The notes below the pieces were generated by a model, which did not search any database, was not told the origin of the DNA, and worked only from the letters and a program-made list of their open reading frames with translations. Positions 44,045 through 55,238 of a DNA stretch of 64,000 bases are shown here, piece after piece. The translations under genes and the position numbers were made by a program. Position 1 is the stretch's first letter. Every line of letters starts with the position of its first letter. The DNA lies in assembly GCA_963575745.1 (NCBI GenBank), contig CAUYUJ010015697.1, positions 191,656 through 255,655 of the forward strand. The letters are read 5' to 3'. The DNA comes from Prorocentrum cordatum. Taxonomy: Eukaryota; Sar; Dinophyceae; Prorocentrales; Prorocentraceae.

Positions 44045-44680
44045 AGGGCGCGCAGGGTGCACGCAGCACACGCGCAGAACACGCACATAACACGCGCAGA
44101 AGACACACAGAGCACACATAACACACAGGACACGCAGAACACGCAGAGAACACAGGGACCTCGCATCATACGCAGGACACGTATCACGCAGGACACGCGC
44201 AGAACACGCAGGACACGCACAGGACGCACAGAACACGCACAGAACACAGAACAGACAGAGCACGCACAACACACATAACACAGCACACACATATGACACA
44301 CAGAACACACATAACACGCAGAACACACAAAACACACATAACACACAGAACACAGCACGCGCAGAGAACGCGCAGTACACGCGGACCACGCATAGAACAC
44401 AGAGCACACGTAACACACAGAACACACAGGACACACAGGACACATGGACCACGCAGAACCCACAGACCAGACAGAACGCAGAGAGCAGACAGAACACGCA
44501 GAACACGCAGAACACACAGAGAACACGCAGAACACACAGAGCGCACAGACCACGCGGAACACGCATAGCGCGCCGAACACACAGAACGCACAGAACACAC
44601 AGAACACACAGAACACATAAGACGTAACACATCAAACACACAGAACACGCAGAACACACAGACCACGCAGAACGCGCAGG
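44045..44680 (+). repeat. CACGCAGAACACACAGAAC minisatellite
   Basis: Units of 9 to 10 bases, ACACGCAGA and ACACACAGA, followed by a GACA run at 44681-44712 and a CG dinucleotide run at about 44726-44740. + frames of Thr/Arg/His and - frames of Cys/Val are repeat translations. Confidence 0.9.
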
Positions 44681-44759
44681 CAGACAGACAGACAGACAGA
44701 CAGACAGACCGACAGACACAGGCACGCGCGCGCGCGCCCGCCCGCCCACCCATCCGCCC

Positions 44760-45568
44760 GCCCACACGCACCAACACAAACAACAACGCACTCACACCAA
44801 CGTACACACACCAACGCACACACATACAAAAACGCACGCAGTAACGCGCGCATACACGCCCGTCCGCACGCCCGCCCGTCCATCGCGCGCGCAGACAACC
44901 GCGCACACAACCGCGCACAACCGCGCACAACCACATGCAACACACACAACCAAGCACGCAACCACGCGCACAACCACACGCACAACCACACACAACCACG
45001 CACACAACCATGCACACAACCGCACATGCACAACCTCGTGCACAACCAAGCGCGCAACCACGCGCACAGCCGCGCACACACAACTACACAACACAATCAT
45101 ACACGCAACCACGCACGCAACCACGCGCACAACTTCACACGCAACCGCACATTCACAAGCACGCACGCAATTACACACAACCACGCACGCAACCACGCAC
45201 ACAACCACGCGCAACCACGCGCGCAACCACATGCGCAACCGTGCACGCAGAAGCGCGCACAACCACGCGCACAACCACAGACACAACCACGCGTACAACC
45301 ACGCACAGACACAACCACACTCAACCACGCACACCATCGCGCACACGACTAAACACAGCCACGCACACAACCATACACACACAACCACACACAATCACAG
45401 ACACAGCCACACACAACCACAGACACGCATTGCCCCCCACACAACCACACACGCAACCTCACAAACAAGTGCACACGCACAACCACGCGCACACCCACGC
45501 ACCACACACAACCACGCACACAACCACACACACAACGACGCACACACACACACACACACACAAAACAC
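44760..45568 (+). repeat. CACGCACACAACCACGCGCA minisatellite
   Basis: ACCACGCACACA words with ACGCGCACA variants, ending in a CA run at about 45540-45562. It is almost free of G outside CG dinucleotides, so the strands differ strongly in composition. Confidence 0.9.
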
Positions 45569-45870
45569 TGGCCTTCTAGCCCCTTGGCCCCCCGCCAGCC
45601 CCACGTCAAGGGGCGAGCATATATGCGCGCGCAGCACCGCGCTGCACGCGCAGCCTTCGGCTGGGCCAAGCAGGCCAAGACCTAGCATTTCATCGCGTGG
45701 CGCTTGGATGCCCGCGCCGACCGCGCCGACCACGACTCCTCCCAGGCCCTACTTCCGACCCCCCCCCCCTTTTGCCGCCTCCTCTTCGTCCTTGTCCTCC
45801 GTCTTCCCTCTCGCCCACCCCTCCCGTCGCCTCGTGCGCGGCACAAGGTGCTGCCTGGTGGCGTCTGGGA
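45569..45870 (+). other. No gene recognised
   Basis: Short GC-rich stretch with a C run at 45761-45770. Open in two + frames without a motif. Confidence 0.4.
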
Positions 45871-47240
45871 AATATCAGCGCCGCCCGGCTTTGAAATTGC
45901 CAGCGAAATATCTTCGCACCCCTCGCTTAAAACTGCCGGCGACATATCCTCGCGCCCCGTCGCTTGAAACTGTCGGCGGAATATCCTCAACGCCCCCTGG
46001 CTTAAAACTGCCAGCTAAATATCCCCGCCGCCTGGAGTTAAAACAGCCAGCGAAATGTCCCAACGCCCCCCGTTCGAAAAGACCAGAGGCATATCCTCAA
46101 TCCTATGACGTGTGGAATATCATCATGCCCCTCCCTTTCAACTGTGCTAGCAAAATATCCCCACCCCCAGGCCCCAAACTGCCGGCGAAATATCCTCACC
46201 GCCCTGGCGTAACATTACCAGCGAAATATCCTCGCACAACTCAGCGAAATATCCTCATCCCACGGCCTAAAACTGACAACGAAATATCCTTTCTGGCACT
46301 TCTCGCTTGAAGCTGCCGGCGAAATAGCCTCGCCCTCCATCGCTTGAAACTGCCGGCGAAATATCCTCAACGCCCCTGGCTTAAAACGGCCAGCTAAGTA
46401 TCCTCATCCCCTGGAGTTCAAAGTGCCAGCGACATATCCTCACGCCCCTCGCTTAACTTGCCAGCGACAGATCCTCAATCCTCTGACTTGCGACATATCT
46501 TCACACTCATCCCTTTTAACTGCAAGCAACATATCCTCCACCCCCTGGCCCAAACTGCCACCGAAATGTCCTGACACCCCTCGCTTAGAACTACAAGCGC
46601 AATATCCTCACACCCCTCGCTTGAAACTGCCAGCGTAATATCCCCACGCCCCATCGCTTGAGTCTGCCAGCGGAATATTCTCACCGCCCCTGACCTAAAG
46701 CTGCCATCTAGGTATCTTCACCCCTGGACTTAAAAAAACAGCCAGCGCAATATGCTCAACCCCCTGGCTTTAAACTGCCGTCGAAATATCCTCAACCCCC
46801 TGGCGTGGGAAATCTCATCACACCCCTCCCTGAGAACTGCCAGCAAAAAAAACCCACCCCCTGGCTAGAGCTGCCACCGAAAAACCCTCACCATCTGACT
46901 TCAAACTGCCAGCGAAATATCCTCACGCCCCATCGCTTGAAACTGGCAGCGAAATGCCCTCACAGCCCCTGGCCTAAAACTGCCAGCTAAATATCCTCAA
47001 CCCCTGGCCTAAAACTGCCCGCGAAATTGTCTCACACCCCGGCTTTAGAAACTGCCAGCGACGAAATCCCCGCAACGCCCCTGGACTTAAACTGCAAGCG
47101 GGATATCCACACCTCTCGCTTGAAGCTGCCAGCGAAATATCCTCACCGCCCCTGGCCTACAACTGCCAGCTAAATATCCTCACCTCCTGGCCTGAACTTG
47201 CTTGGGAAATATCCTCATACCCTGGTGATGAAACTGCCGA
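45870..47240 (+). repeat. 40-bp satellite (GCCAGCGAAATATCCTCAC)
   Basis: About 33 units: AAACTGCC.GCGAAATATCCT, then CACGCCCCTCGCTTG or CAACCCCTGGCTTA. At least two sub-variants (CTCGCTTG and CTGGCTTA) alternate irregularly. Open frames are by-products. Confidence 0.9.
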
Positions 47241-47324
47241 CTAATGGCTTTGGTGATTCAGTGGTCAGTTCAGTCAGCCAGTCAGTCAGTCAGTCACCTT
47301 ACTTCCAGAAAATTTATGGGCTGC

Positions 47325-48062
47325 GCCCGTAAACCACACTCAACCACACACACAACCACACACACAACCACACACACACCCACAACCACACATAACCACA
47401 CACAACCACACACAACCACACACAATCACACACAACCACACACACAACCACACACAATCACACACAACCACACACACAACCACACCCAACCAACCACACA
47501 CACCACCAACCACTCCCACCACCAACCAGACAAAACCAACCACAAACAACCAACCACACACAACGAACCACACGCACAACCAACCACGCATGGCCAACCA
47601 CACAACACCAACCACACACACAACCAACCACGCACACAACCAACCACACACGGCCAATCACACACTCAACCAACCAAACTCACACAACAAACCACACACA
47701 CAACCAACCGTACACACAACCAACCACGTACAACGAGCCACACAAACAACCAACCACACACACATCCAACCACACACACACACAACCGACCACACACAAC
47801 CAACCACACACAACCAACCACTCCCACCACCAACCACACACAACCAACCACACATACAATCAACCACACACACAGCCAACCTCACACAACCAACCACACA
47901 CACAACCAACCACACGCACGACCAACCACACACAACCAACCACTCCCACCACGAACCACACACAACCAACCACACATACAACCAACCACACACAACTAAC
48001 CACACACGCAACCAACCATACACACAACCAACAACACACACACGACCAACCACACACACACT
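47325..48062 (+). repeat. CCACACACAACCAA minisatellite
   Basis: ACCACACACAACCA words, nearly free of G and T on the + strand. It begins right after a short CAGTCAGT run at 47268-47292. Confidence 0.9.
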
Positions 48063-48445
48063 AAACCACGCGCAACCACACACATACACATACACACACG
48101 TACACATACACATACACACATACACACATACACCTACACACATACACATGCGAACATAAACACATACACATGCACACATACACACCTACACGCATACACA
48201 CATACGCACATACACACACATACACCCTCACACATACACACAACCACAAATACACACGCATACACGCACATACACATACACACATGTACACGTACACACA
48301 TACACACATATACACATACACGTACACTCATACACACATGCACACGTACGCCCATATTCGCATAATTGTACACGTAAACATACACATACACATACACATA
48401 CACATAAACACGTACACATGTACACATAGCCACACATACACACAT
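48063..48445 (+). repeat. CACATA minisatellite
   Basis: ACACATACACACATACAC with GTACAC variants. The join to the preceding unit is sharp. Confidence 0.9.
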
Positions 48446-48475
48446 ACACACCAGCCCACAGCCTCCTTTTATGCA

Positions 48476-48739
48476 ATGGGTTCCCGTGAGAGGCCCCTCG
48501 ATCCGATGATGCCCGCCGTTGCTAACGTGGAGCTGCGCTCCCGATTTCCGCAAATGGCAGAGCCTGAGCTCGCCATCTTTCTCTACGAATTTTCTGACAT
48601 AGAGAGTTCTGCACATCCAAAGGGAGGTGTGGTAACGATTGTATGCGTGGGCATTATTTTACAGAATGCCAGTCGCTTGCAATACCGTAGCAATGCAGCA
48701 ATACCATTATTTTTCGGTGTGCCAAGTTGTGTGCTCTAG
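48476..48739 (+). CDS. Unassigned ORF, 87 codons
   Basis: Starts ATG GGT and reads MGSRERPLDPMMPAVANVEL, continuing with an acidic FLYEFSDIESSAHP segment and ending VPSCVL before TAG. It is non-repetitive, unlike everything for 4 kb to its left, and has no recognised domain. It could be chance, an exon or a retroelement piece. Confidence 0.2.
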   Translation: MGSRERPLDPMMPAVANVELRSRFPQMAEPELAIFLYEFSDIESSAHPKGGVVTIVCVGIILQNASRLQYRSNAAIPLFFGVPSCVL

Positions 48740-49450
48740 GTTTCTCTAGCGTCTCGAATGTACCTCTCAAGTGAGAGGAGGCAGTGGGAGCTGGGGCTCA
48801 GGTGAGGCGGGGCGTCTGACTGTTCGGATGATGCGCAGATTCGCAGTATCAGAGATTCGGCCACTTCCTTGGCCGACGGAACATAATGCGAAGCATTTTG
48901 CATCCGCTGAGCCTCCGCGGTCGCTCCAGACAGCGCTAAGGTCTCAATGCCAGGGTGGGGAAAATGCCCCAACCCACCGCTTTCGGCCTTCACTCTGCAA
49001 TCCTCCTGTGTCGGCTAAATGCCCACCGCCTCCCTCCCTCCCTCCCTCTCTCCATCCTCTCTCTCTTTGTTTTATGTCTCTCTCTCTCTCTCTCTCCTTC
49101 ACTCTCGTTCTGTCTGTCTGTCTGTCTGTCCTTGCCTGCCTGCCTGTCGGTCTGCCTGCCTGCCCCTCCCCGTCGCCGTTGCTGCTCACAGGACCCCGCC
49201 CCCGAGCGCGCGCGCAGGCTGCAGGTGCAGCCTCCCCCCCCAGGCAGGCCGCATCCGCGCCCGCGCAGCACCGCACCCGCACCCGCGCTCTTCCGGGGCT
49301 GGGCCTCACCGGCGTTTTGGCGATCTCGTCGCTCCTCCAGGGCGCCGCCGCCCTGGAGCTCGGGGCGGGCACCGGGGCGGTGGCCCGGTGGAGGCAACAA
49401 AAACAGGGGAGGTGCGAGGTTCGACGGCGGCTCGAGGCTCGAGGACCATA
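48740..49450 (+). other. No gene recognised; pyrimidine run inside
   Basis: CTCC, TC, CTGT and CTGC runs occupy about 49027-49165. The word GGCGTTTTGGCGATCTCGT at 49310-49328 recurs at 49838-49856. Confidence 0.5.
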
Positions 49451-49636
49451 GGGGAACAAAAAGTGACATAAACAGAAAAACTCGGAGGTCCGCGCGGATT
49501 TCTCGGATCGGCACTGGGGCCCCCCCGGCGGCGCCTCCGGCGCCGCCCCTGGCGCGGCAGGGAGGGGGTTCAGCGCGGATCCGAGAAATCCGCGCGGACC
49601 TCCAAGTTTTTATGTTTATGCCACTTGTTGTTTCCC
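49451..49636. mobile_element. Palindromic MITE, family 1, copy 2 (186 bp)
   Basis: GGGGAACAAAAAGTGACATA at the left and its inverted match (with GGGAAACAA) at the right, arms CTCGGAGGTCCGCGCGGATT, and TA on both sides (49449-49450, 49637-49638). Very similar to 21329-21521, but with the core in the reverse order (CGGCGCCTCCGGCGCC first). Confidence 0.8.
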
Positions 49637-49638
49637 TA

Positions 49639-50048
49639 TTCCAGGGCTGGACCTTCCCTGTCGCCCGCCTTCCCCGTCGCCCGCCTTTCCCACGCGCGCG
49701 GGCCCCTGCATTGCAGTAGAGACTAGGGCTGACCCGCGGCCTTCCAGCCGCGGAATCTGCACGCGATGGCGTGGACGTGGAAATGGAGCGCCTCCGGGGC
49801 CTCGGGGGGGGGGGAGGTTGGAAGCAGGGGTGGACCTGAACGGCGTTTTGGCGATCTCGTGGGCCGCTTCCGCTTCGATGCCCCTTTGTGCTGCAGAGGC
49901 GGACCTGACGACAGGACGAGGGAGAGCGACGCGAAAGCGAAGACGAACACACACACACACACACTTTAGGTTCAGCCCTGCGTCCTTCCCTCCTCCCGGC
50001 TCCCGCCGGATCGCGCCACGGCCCCCCGCGTGCTGCCGCTCCCCCTGG
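49639..50048. other. No gene assigned; short CA run
   Basis: GC-rich; CACA at 49947-49963. Several frames open on both strands. Confidence 0.35.
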
Positions 50049-50112
50049 AGGAGGAGGAGGAGGAGGAGGAGGAGGAGGAGGAGGAGGAGGAGGAGGAGGA
50101 GGAGGAGGAGGC
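50049..50112 (+). repeat. GGA microsatellite
   Basis: About 21 pure GGA triplets. Confidence 0.95.
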
Positions 50113-50715
50113 CTGGACCCGGCCCGCCGAGCCAGCGCTTCGGTGGGCATGCGCGTGCGGAGAGCGGCGGCCGCCTCGGCGGCCGCTTTTTCGCCGGGCC
50201 TGGCCCGGGAGGCGTTCGGCAGGGGCTTCCTCGCCATGCGCGTCGGAGAGTCGACCCTCGTCGGCTGCCTCGGCGTGCGCGTGCCGCTCGTCGGTCGTCT
50301 TCCCGCGCTCCCCCATCCCTCGGCCCTTGTGCTGCTCCACGCTGCCCCACGCCGCGTCAGAGGGCGCGCACACACACCCCGTGGAGTCCCAGACGGCATC
50401 CGCGGCGACGCGCGCGTGGATCAGCCCCTGGAGCCCTGGCGCCCAGGAGGATCACACAAGGAGACGTCCCCCGAGACGTGCTCCTGCACGAGCTTCGGGC
50501 CGACCTCCAAGGTTCCCGTGCGCACGCCCACGCGCTCCTCCGGGAGCCCCGCGCGGACCGCACGGCTCTGAGTGGTCGTCTCCGCCCCGACCCGCATTGC
50601 AGCTCCCGCCGGTCAGCCAGCCCCTTTCCCTGAGGCCTCTGCCGTCTGCGCCGACGGCCCGACACGACGGGCTTGCGTGAGCGCGAGCCCGTCGTTTTGA
50701 TTAAGAGTGGGAGGC
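50113..50715. other. GC-rich stretch open in several frames, no gene assigned
   Basis: Three + frames and two - frames are open across most of it, so frame openness is not evidence. The + frame from 50143 and the - frame ending in EKAAAEAAAALRTRM look most protein-like. No motif is recognised. Confidence 0.25.
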
Positions 50716-50768
50716 GGAGGAAAAAGAGGGGGAGGAGGAGGAGGAGGAGGAGGAGGAGGAGGAGGATG
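50716..50768 (+). repeat. GGA microsatellite
   Basis: GGA triplets; the following 50769-50890 is GC-rich without a motif. Confidence 0.9.
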
Positions 50769-50895
50769 CCGCTGCCGTCTGCGTCCTACGCGGGCCACTC
50801 GCGCGCGGGGGTCCGCGGCCGACGCCGACCACGAGGACGAGGACGACGCGGAGGACACCCGCATTCCTTCGCTCGTCCGCCCTCGTCACCCAGTA

Positions 50896-51073
50896 TCGTT
50901 TATCCGACCCCCATCCCCATCCCCATCCCTTTCGAGACCCCCACCAAATTACCTCCCCAGTTGGGGATACACCCTTCGAAACCCGAAGGGAACGACCTAT
51001 ATCCCCATCTAGGGGGGTAAATCGGCCAGTGGGGCCCAGGCGACGCCGCTGGGGATGGGGATCGGTAAAACGA
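50896..51073. mobile_element. TA-flanked hairpin MITE, family 3 (178 bp)
   Basis: Left end TCGTTTATCCGACCCCCATC, right end the inverted match of TCGTTTTACCGATCCCCATC, with TA at 50894-50895 and 51074-51075. Inside, TTGGGGATA / TATCCCCAT and CCTTCG / CGAAGG pairs extend the fold. There is no coding content. Confidence 0.7.
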
Positions 51074-51075
51074 TA

Positions 51076-51675
51076 CTCAATCACCCCAACACGCGCGCCC
51101 AGGGGTTCTCGGCTGCTGGTTCCGACGTGCGGGGCGTGCGGGCGATCCTCGGCGCGACCAATTCGTTTCTGCGAGCCCCTGGATTTGGTTTCTGCGAGCC
51201 CCTGGGTTACCATCACGAGGAGGAGAGATCGGGCGGGGCTAGGACGAGGATAAATCCGTTCCAGCGCGTTCTGGAACGCGCTCAGAGCGTTCCGCAACGA
51301 GCTGAGAGGACCGCGGCGCCCGAGACATCCTGCAGATCCGCCAGATTTCGGAGAGTCTCGGTTTCATCCTCGCCCGATGCTGTCCTCGTCCCGGCGCCTT
51401 CTTCAGAGAGAGGAGGCTGTCGACGACCTCCTCAGGGGGAGGCTGGGGACGAGCGCAGCCCCCCGCACGGCCGGGACAGTCGTCCCCAGGGCGTGGCAGC
51501 GGCGCGACGCTCCCACGAGCGAGGCCGAGGCGGAGGCCACGATAATTACGAAAACCGTAGTTTCAAACCTGGCCTTCGTGTCTTTCGCGCCAATGCCTAC
51601 CTTCGTGCACTACTCGCTGTAGAGGCTGTAGATTGGATTCGTATTAGAAAGTGAACAAAAAACGACAGTTTTACA
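51076..51675 (+). other. No gene assigned; short duplication inside
   Basis: GTTTCTGCGAGCCCCTGG occurs twice at 51165-51209. A + frame 51377-51560 (MLSSSRRLLQREEAVDDLLR...) is protein-like but lacks a domain. Confidence 0.3.
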
Positions 51676-51689
51676 CCTGTCCTTCGTGT

Positions 51690-52110
51690 CGACGTCGGAT
51701 TTGGAGCAACCGCCATTGCCAGCCGCTTCATTTCGGCACAACCCTCTCGAGGATCGTGGGCCTGGCCCTCCGACGCGCGATTCCGGCGCGCACTTCACTA
51801 GGATCGTGGCCCTGGTCCAAGTGGGAGCGCTGCCGAAGGCCCACCGACGTCCAATTCCGGCACGCCGCTCACGAGGATCGTGTCCTGGCCCACTTGGGAG
51901 CGCTGCCGACGGCCCACCGATGAGCAGTATCGGCGCACCCCGCACACGGATCGTAGACCTCGCCAAATTTGGATCGCCGCCCGACGCTGAAGTTCGGCAC
52001 ACCTCTCACATGGATCGTGGCCCTGGCCCAATGTGGAGCGCTGCCGACGGCCCACCGACGCCCCATGCCGGAACACCCCTCACGATGATCGTGGCCCTCT
52101 GGTCCACTTG
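51690..52110 (+). repeat. Tandem repeat of about 75-80 bp (GGATCGTGGCCCTGGCCCA)
   Basis: About five units: GAGGATCGTGGCCCTGGCCC, CTTGGGAGCGCTGCCGACGG, CCCACCGACG, TCCGGCAC.CC.CTCAC. Frames are by-products. Confidence 0.85.
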
Positions 52111-52192
52111 AGAGTGGGTTTTCATAAGGACGTCGTTTTGGTTTTATTCGGGAAGGCATTTTGGTTTTATTCGTTTCTGGTTCGTGATGGTT

Positions 52193-52860
52193 AGGAGGAG
52201 GAGGAGGAGGAGGAGGAGGAGGAGGAGGAGGAGGAGGAGGAGGAGGAGGTGGGGGACGGGCAGGAGGAGGAGGAGGAGGAGGAGGATGAGGAGGAGGAAG
52301 AGGAGGGGGAGGAGGAGGAGGGGGAGGAGGGAGGAGGAGAGGGAGGAGGAGGAGGAGGAGGAGGAGGAAGGAGGAGGAGGAGGAGTAGAGGAGGCGGAGG
52401 AGGAGTAGGAGGAGGAGGAGGACTGGAGGAGGAGGAGGAGGAGGAGGGGGGAGGAGGAGGAGGAGGAGGAGGAGGAGGAGAGGAGGAGGAGAGGAGGAGG
52501 AGGAGGAGGAGAGGAGGAGGAGGAGGAGGAGGAGGAGGAGGAGGAGGAGGCGAAGAGGAGGAGGGAAGCAGGAGGAGTAGAGACGGAGGAGGAGGAGGAG
52601 GAGGAGGACGAGGAGGGGGAGGAGGGAGGGAGCAGGGGGAGGATGGAGGAGGAGGAGGAGGAGGAGGAGGAGGAGTGGAAGACGAGGAGGAGGAGGAGGG
52701 GGAGGCGAGGGGAAGAGGAGGAGGAGGAGGAGGAGGAGGAGGTGGGGGACAGGCAGGAGGAGGAGGGGGCAGGAGGAGGAGGAGGAGGAGGAGGAGGAGG
52801 AAGAGGAGGGGGAGGAGGAGGAGGAGGGGGAGGAGGAGAATGAGGAAGAGGAAAGCGAGC
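52193..52860 (+). repeat. Polypurine tract (GGA)n, about 670 bp
   Basis: Almost only A and G on the + strand, with rare T or C. Frames of Glu, Arg or Gly and minus-strand Ser, Pro or Leu are artefacts. Confidence 0.95.
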
Positions 52861-52879
52861 AGGAAAAGAGGAACGCTGT

Positions 52880-53160
52880 TTGTTTTCCACAATGGGTTTG
52901 CGAACCTCACCTTCGTGTACTATTGGCTCTATAGCCCCTGTACTGTTTTCTTACGAGCGAACGGCGAAATTGTGGTTTTCCGAACCCCTTTCTTCGTGTA
53001 CTATTAGAATCAGTGGGCTTCCGAACCTCATCTTCGTGTACTATTAGCTCTATAGCCCCTGTATTGTTTTCCCATCAGCGAATGGCGAAATTGTGGGTTT
53101 CCGAACTCCTGCTTCGTGTACGATTAAACTCCGATTATTCTATGCTATTCTATTTGGTTT
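52880..53160 (+). repeat. Two-unit tandem repeat, about 120 bp (CTTCGTGTACTATT)
   Basis: CTTCGTGTACTATT.GCTCTAT with AGCCCCTGTA.TGTTTTC, then CGAA.GGCGAAATTGTGG, twice. A loose relative with CCTTCGTGTC is at 51585-51690, so the purine tract and the 75-bp repeat are flanked by this family. Confidence 0.75.
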
Positions 53161-53171
53161 TAAGTGATTGT

Positions 53172-53232
53172 GCAGAACCGAACCCGAACCCGAACCCGAA
53201 CCCGAACCCTTACTCTTACCCTTACCCTTACC
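53172..53232 (+). repeat. CCCGAA and CCCTTA hexamer runs
   Basis: Five CCGAAC units followed by ACTCTT and three CCCTTA units. They resemble telomere-type hexamers (TTCGGG, TAAGGG) but not the TTTAGGG heptamer expected in dinoflagellates. Confidence 0.8.
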
Positions 53233-53270
53233 CATTCATTCTTAGTAGACACGAAGGTGAGGTTTGACCC

Positions 53271-53322
<52 letters not shown>

Positions 53323-53366
53323 CGTAGTAGTGGGAGTCGTAGTAGTAGTCGTAGTCTTAGTAGTAA

Positions 53367-53450
<84 letters not shown>

Positions 53451-53515
53451 AAGTAGTAGTAGTAGTAGTAGTTGTAGTAGTAGTAGTAGTAGTAGTACTA
53501 GTAGTAGTAGTAGCA
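53271..53515 (+). repeat. TAG microsatellite
   Basis: About 80 AGT/TAG triplets with GTCGTAG and GGGAGT breaks. Confidence 0.95.
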
Positions 53516-53534
53516 GGAATACGAAGAATAACTG

Positions 53535-53965
53535 TACTCTTCCTTTTCCTCCTCCTCTTCCTTCCTCGTCGTCGTCCTCCTCCTCCTTCTCTTCCTCTTC
53601 CTCTGCCTCCCCCTCCTCCTACTCCTTCTCCTCCTCCACCTCTTCCTCCTCTGCAGCCTCCGCCCCATTCCTCCTCGCCGTGTCGGGTGGGGCAGGGGGG
53701 AGGAGACAGACAAGGGCAGGGGGGGGGGGCGCCATTCGGGGGAAGGGCGGGCACAACAGCGGCGGGTTCCGCCTTCTCTCTTCATAGTCTCATAGTATTC
53801 CTCCTCCTGTGTCCTCTCGTTTTTCCTCCTCTTACTCATCCGTTGTACCTTCCTCTTCCACCTCCTCCTCCTCCTCAGCATGATCCTCCTCGTTATGCTC
53901 TTTCTCCCATTCCTTCTCCTTCTCCTATGTCCTCTCTCTTCTCTTCTCTTACTCATCCTTTGTAC
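53535..53965 (+). repeat. Pyrimidine-rich region
   Basis: TCC and TTCC words at 53535-53660 and 53800-53960, separated by a G run (53718-53727). TCCTCATACTC and TACTCATCC...TTGTACCTT occur twice. No gene. Confidence 0.75.
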
Positions 53966-54182
53966 CTTGCGTGCTGTGCTCAGCAAGTCATCCCAGACGC
54001 TCTCCTCGTCGCCGTCCCCATCGGCCGCCAGTAACCCTCGCCCCAAGATCGGCAACCAACCCGCGCGACCTTCCCGTTACGGCTCGAGGCAGCTTTTGCC
54101 AGGGGGGGGGGCTGGGGCCGTGAGCCCCGCGAGTTTTTGTCGCAGGCTGGCGCCGCCGCCTCCTTCCTCTTGCATTGTCGCC

Positions 54183-54722
54183 TCGAAGGAGGAGGAGGAG
54201 GAGGAGGAGGAGGAGGAGGAGGAGGAGGAGATGGAGGAGGAGGAGGGCGGAGGAGGAGGAGGAGGTGGAGGAGGAAGAGCAGGAGGAGGAGGAGGAGGAG
54301 GAAGAGGAAGAGCAGAAGGAGGAGGAAGAGGAAGAGCAGAAAGGAGGAGGAGGAGGAGGAGGAGGAGGAGGAGGAGGAGGAGTAGGAAGGAGACGACGAC
54401 AGGCGGAGGTGGAGGAGGGACTGAGTAGACGGGGGAGAGGAGGGGGAAAGGGAGAGGAGGAAGGGGATCAGGAGGATGACGAAAATGACGAAGAGGAGGA
54501 GGCGGAGGAGGAGGAGGAGGAGAGGAGGCGGAGGAGGAGGAGGAGAGGAGGAAGGAGGAGGAGGGAGGAGGAGGAGGCGGAGGAGGAGGGGGAGGGAGGA
54601 GGAGGAGGAGGAGGAGGAGGAGGAGGAGGAGGAGGAGGAGGAGGAGGAGGAGGAGGAGGAGGAGGAGGAGGAGGGGAGAGAGAGAGAGAGGAGGAGGAGG
54701 GGAGAGAGAGAGAGAGAGGAAG
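54183..54722 (+). repeat. Polypurine tract (GGA)n, about 540 bp
   Basis: GGA with GAAGAG variants; a GA run lies at 54675-54690 and 54703-54718. All open frames are repeat translations. 53966-54182 shows no gene. Confidence 0.95.
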
Positions 54723-55044
54723 GGGAACGCCCACCCCCACCCCCAGGCCCCACTCTCCTCCCCGAGCCGGCGATTCAATGGGGTCGGGATTGGGGGCGGG
54801 GGGATATTTCTCCGCTCCTGGACCCCGAAGGACCGCCCCCTACCCCGAGTCCCGGCCCCCTGGATCGCGGGTTCGGGGATGAGGTCGGGACTGGGGGTGG
54901 GGGTGGGTTTTCGCCTTCCATTTTTGGATTCCCAGGCTCCTAGCTACTTAAGGCGCCTCCCTACCTCAATGGTCGAGTGGCGTCCCCTTTTCCGCCTCGT
55001 TCGGGGGTGGGCGGGAACCCAGTCTGCTTGCAGCGCCTTCCTTC
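54723..55044. other. No gene recognised
   Basis: GGGG-rich, with CGGGATTGGGGGCGGGG and GTCGGGACTGGGGGTGG as a loose duplication. Confidence 0.45.
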
Positions 55045-55045
55045 A

Positions 55046-55238
55046 GGCAGTCGCAAACATGGATCAAGGGGGCGTGGATTAGCGACGGGTCCCGTCTCCG
55101 TGGGAAATCGCGGATTTCCGCCGCCGAGCGAGGCGGCACCTGCCGCATTCTGGGGAGGGCACCTCCCCCGATGCATGGACTTGGCGACCCCGCGCCAAAT
55201 CCATGGGTCGCTATTCCATGTTTGCGCGCCCCCGAGTC
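55046..55238. mobile_element. Inverted-repeat element, family 4, copy 1
   Basis: Starts TCGCAAACATGGATCAAGGG and ends in the inverted word CATGTTTGCGC, with an inner TTAGCGAC against GTCGCTA and a TTTGG...CCAAATCCATGG fold. The full sequence is matched by 59790-59977 at roughly 85 percent. No clear target duplication is seen. Confidence 0.65.

Noticed and set aside
44030-48327. Cys/Val-rich minus-strand and His/Thr-rich plus-strand proteins
   Set aside because: Translations of CA-rich minisatellites without non-repeat sequence.
48990-50399. 469-codon minus-strand frame
   Set aside because: It crosses a palindromic MITE, a GGA run and a pyrimidine run. Several other frames are open over the same GC-rich DNA.
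53172-53232. Chromosome end
   Set aside because: The hexamers differ from the expected TTTAGGG, the run is short and ordinary sequence continues on both sides.
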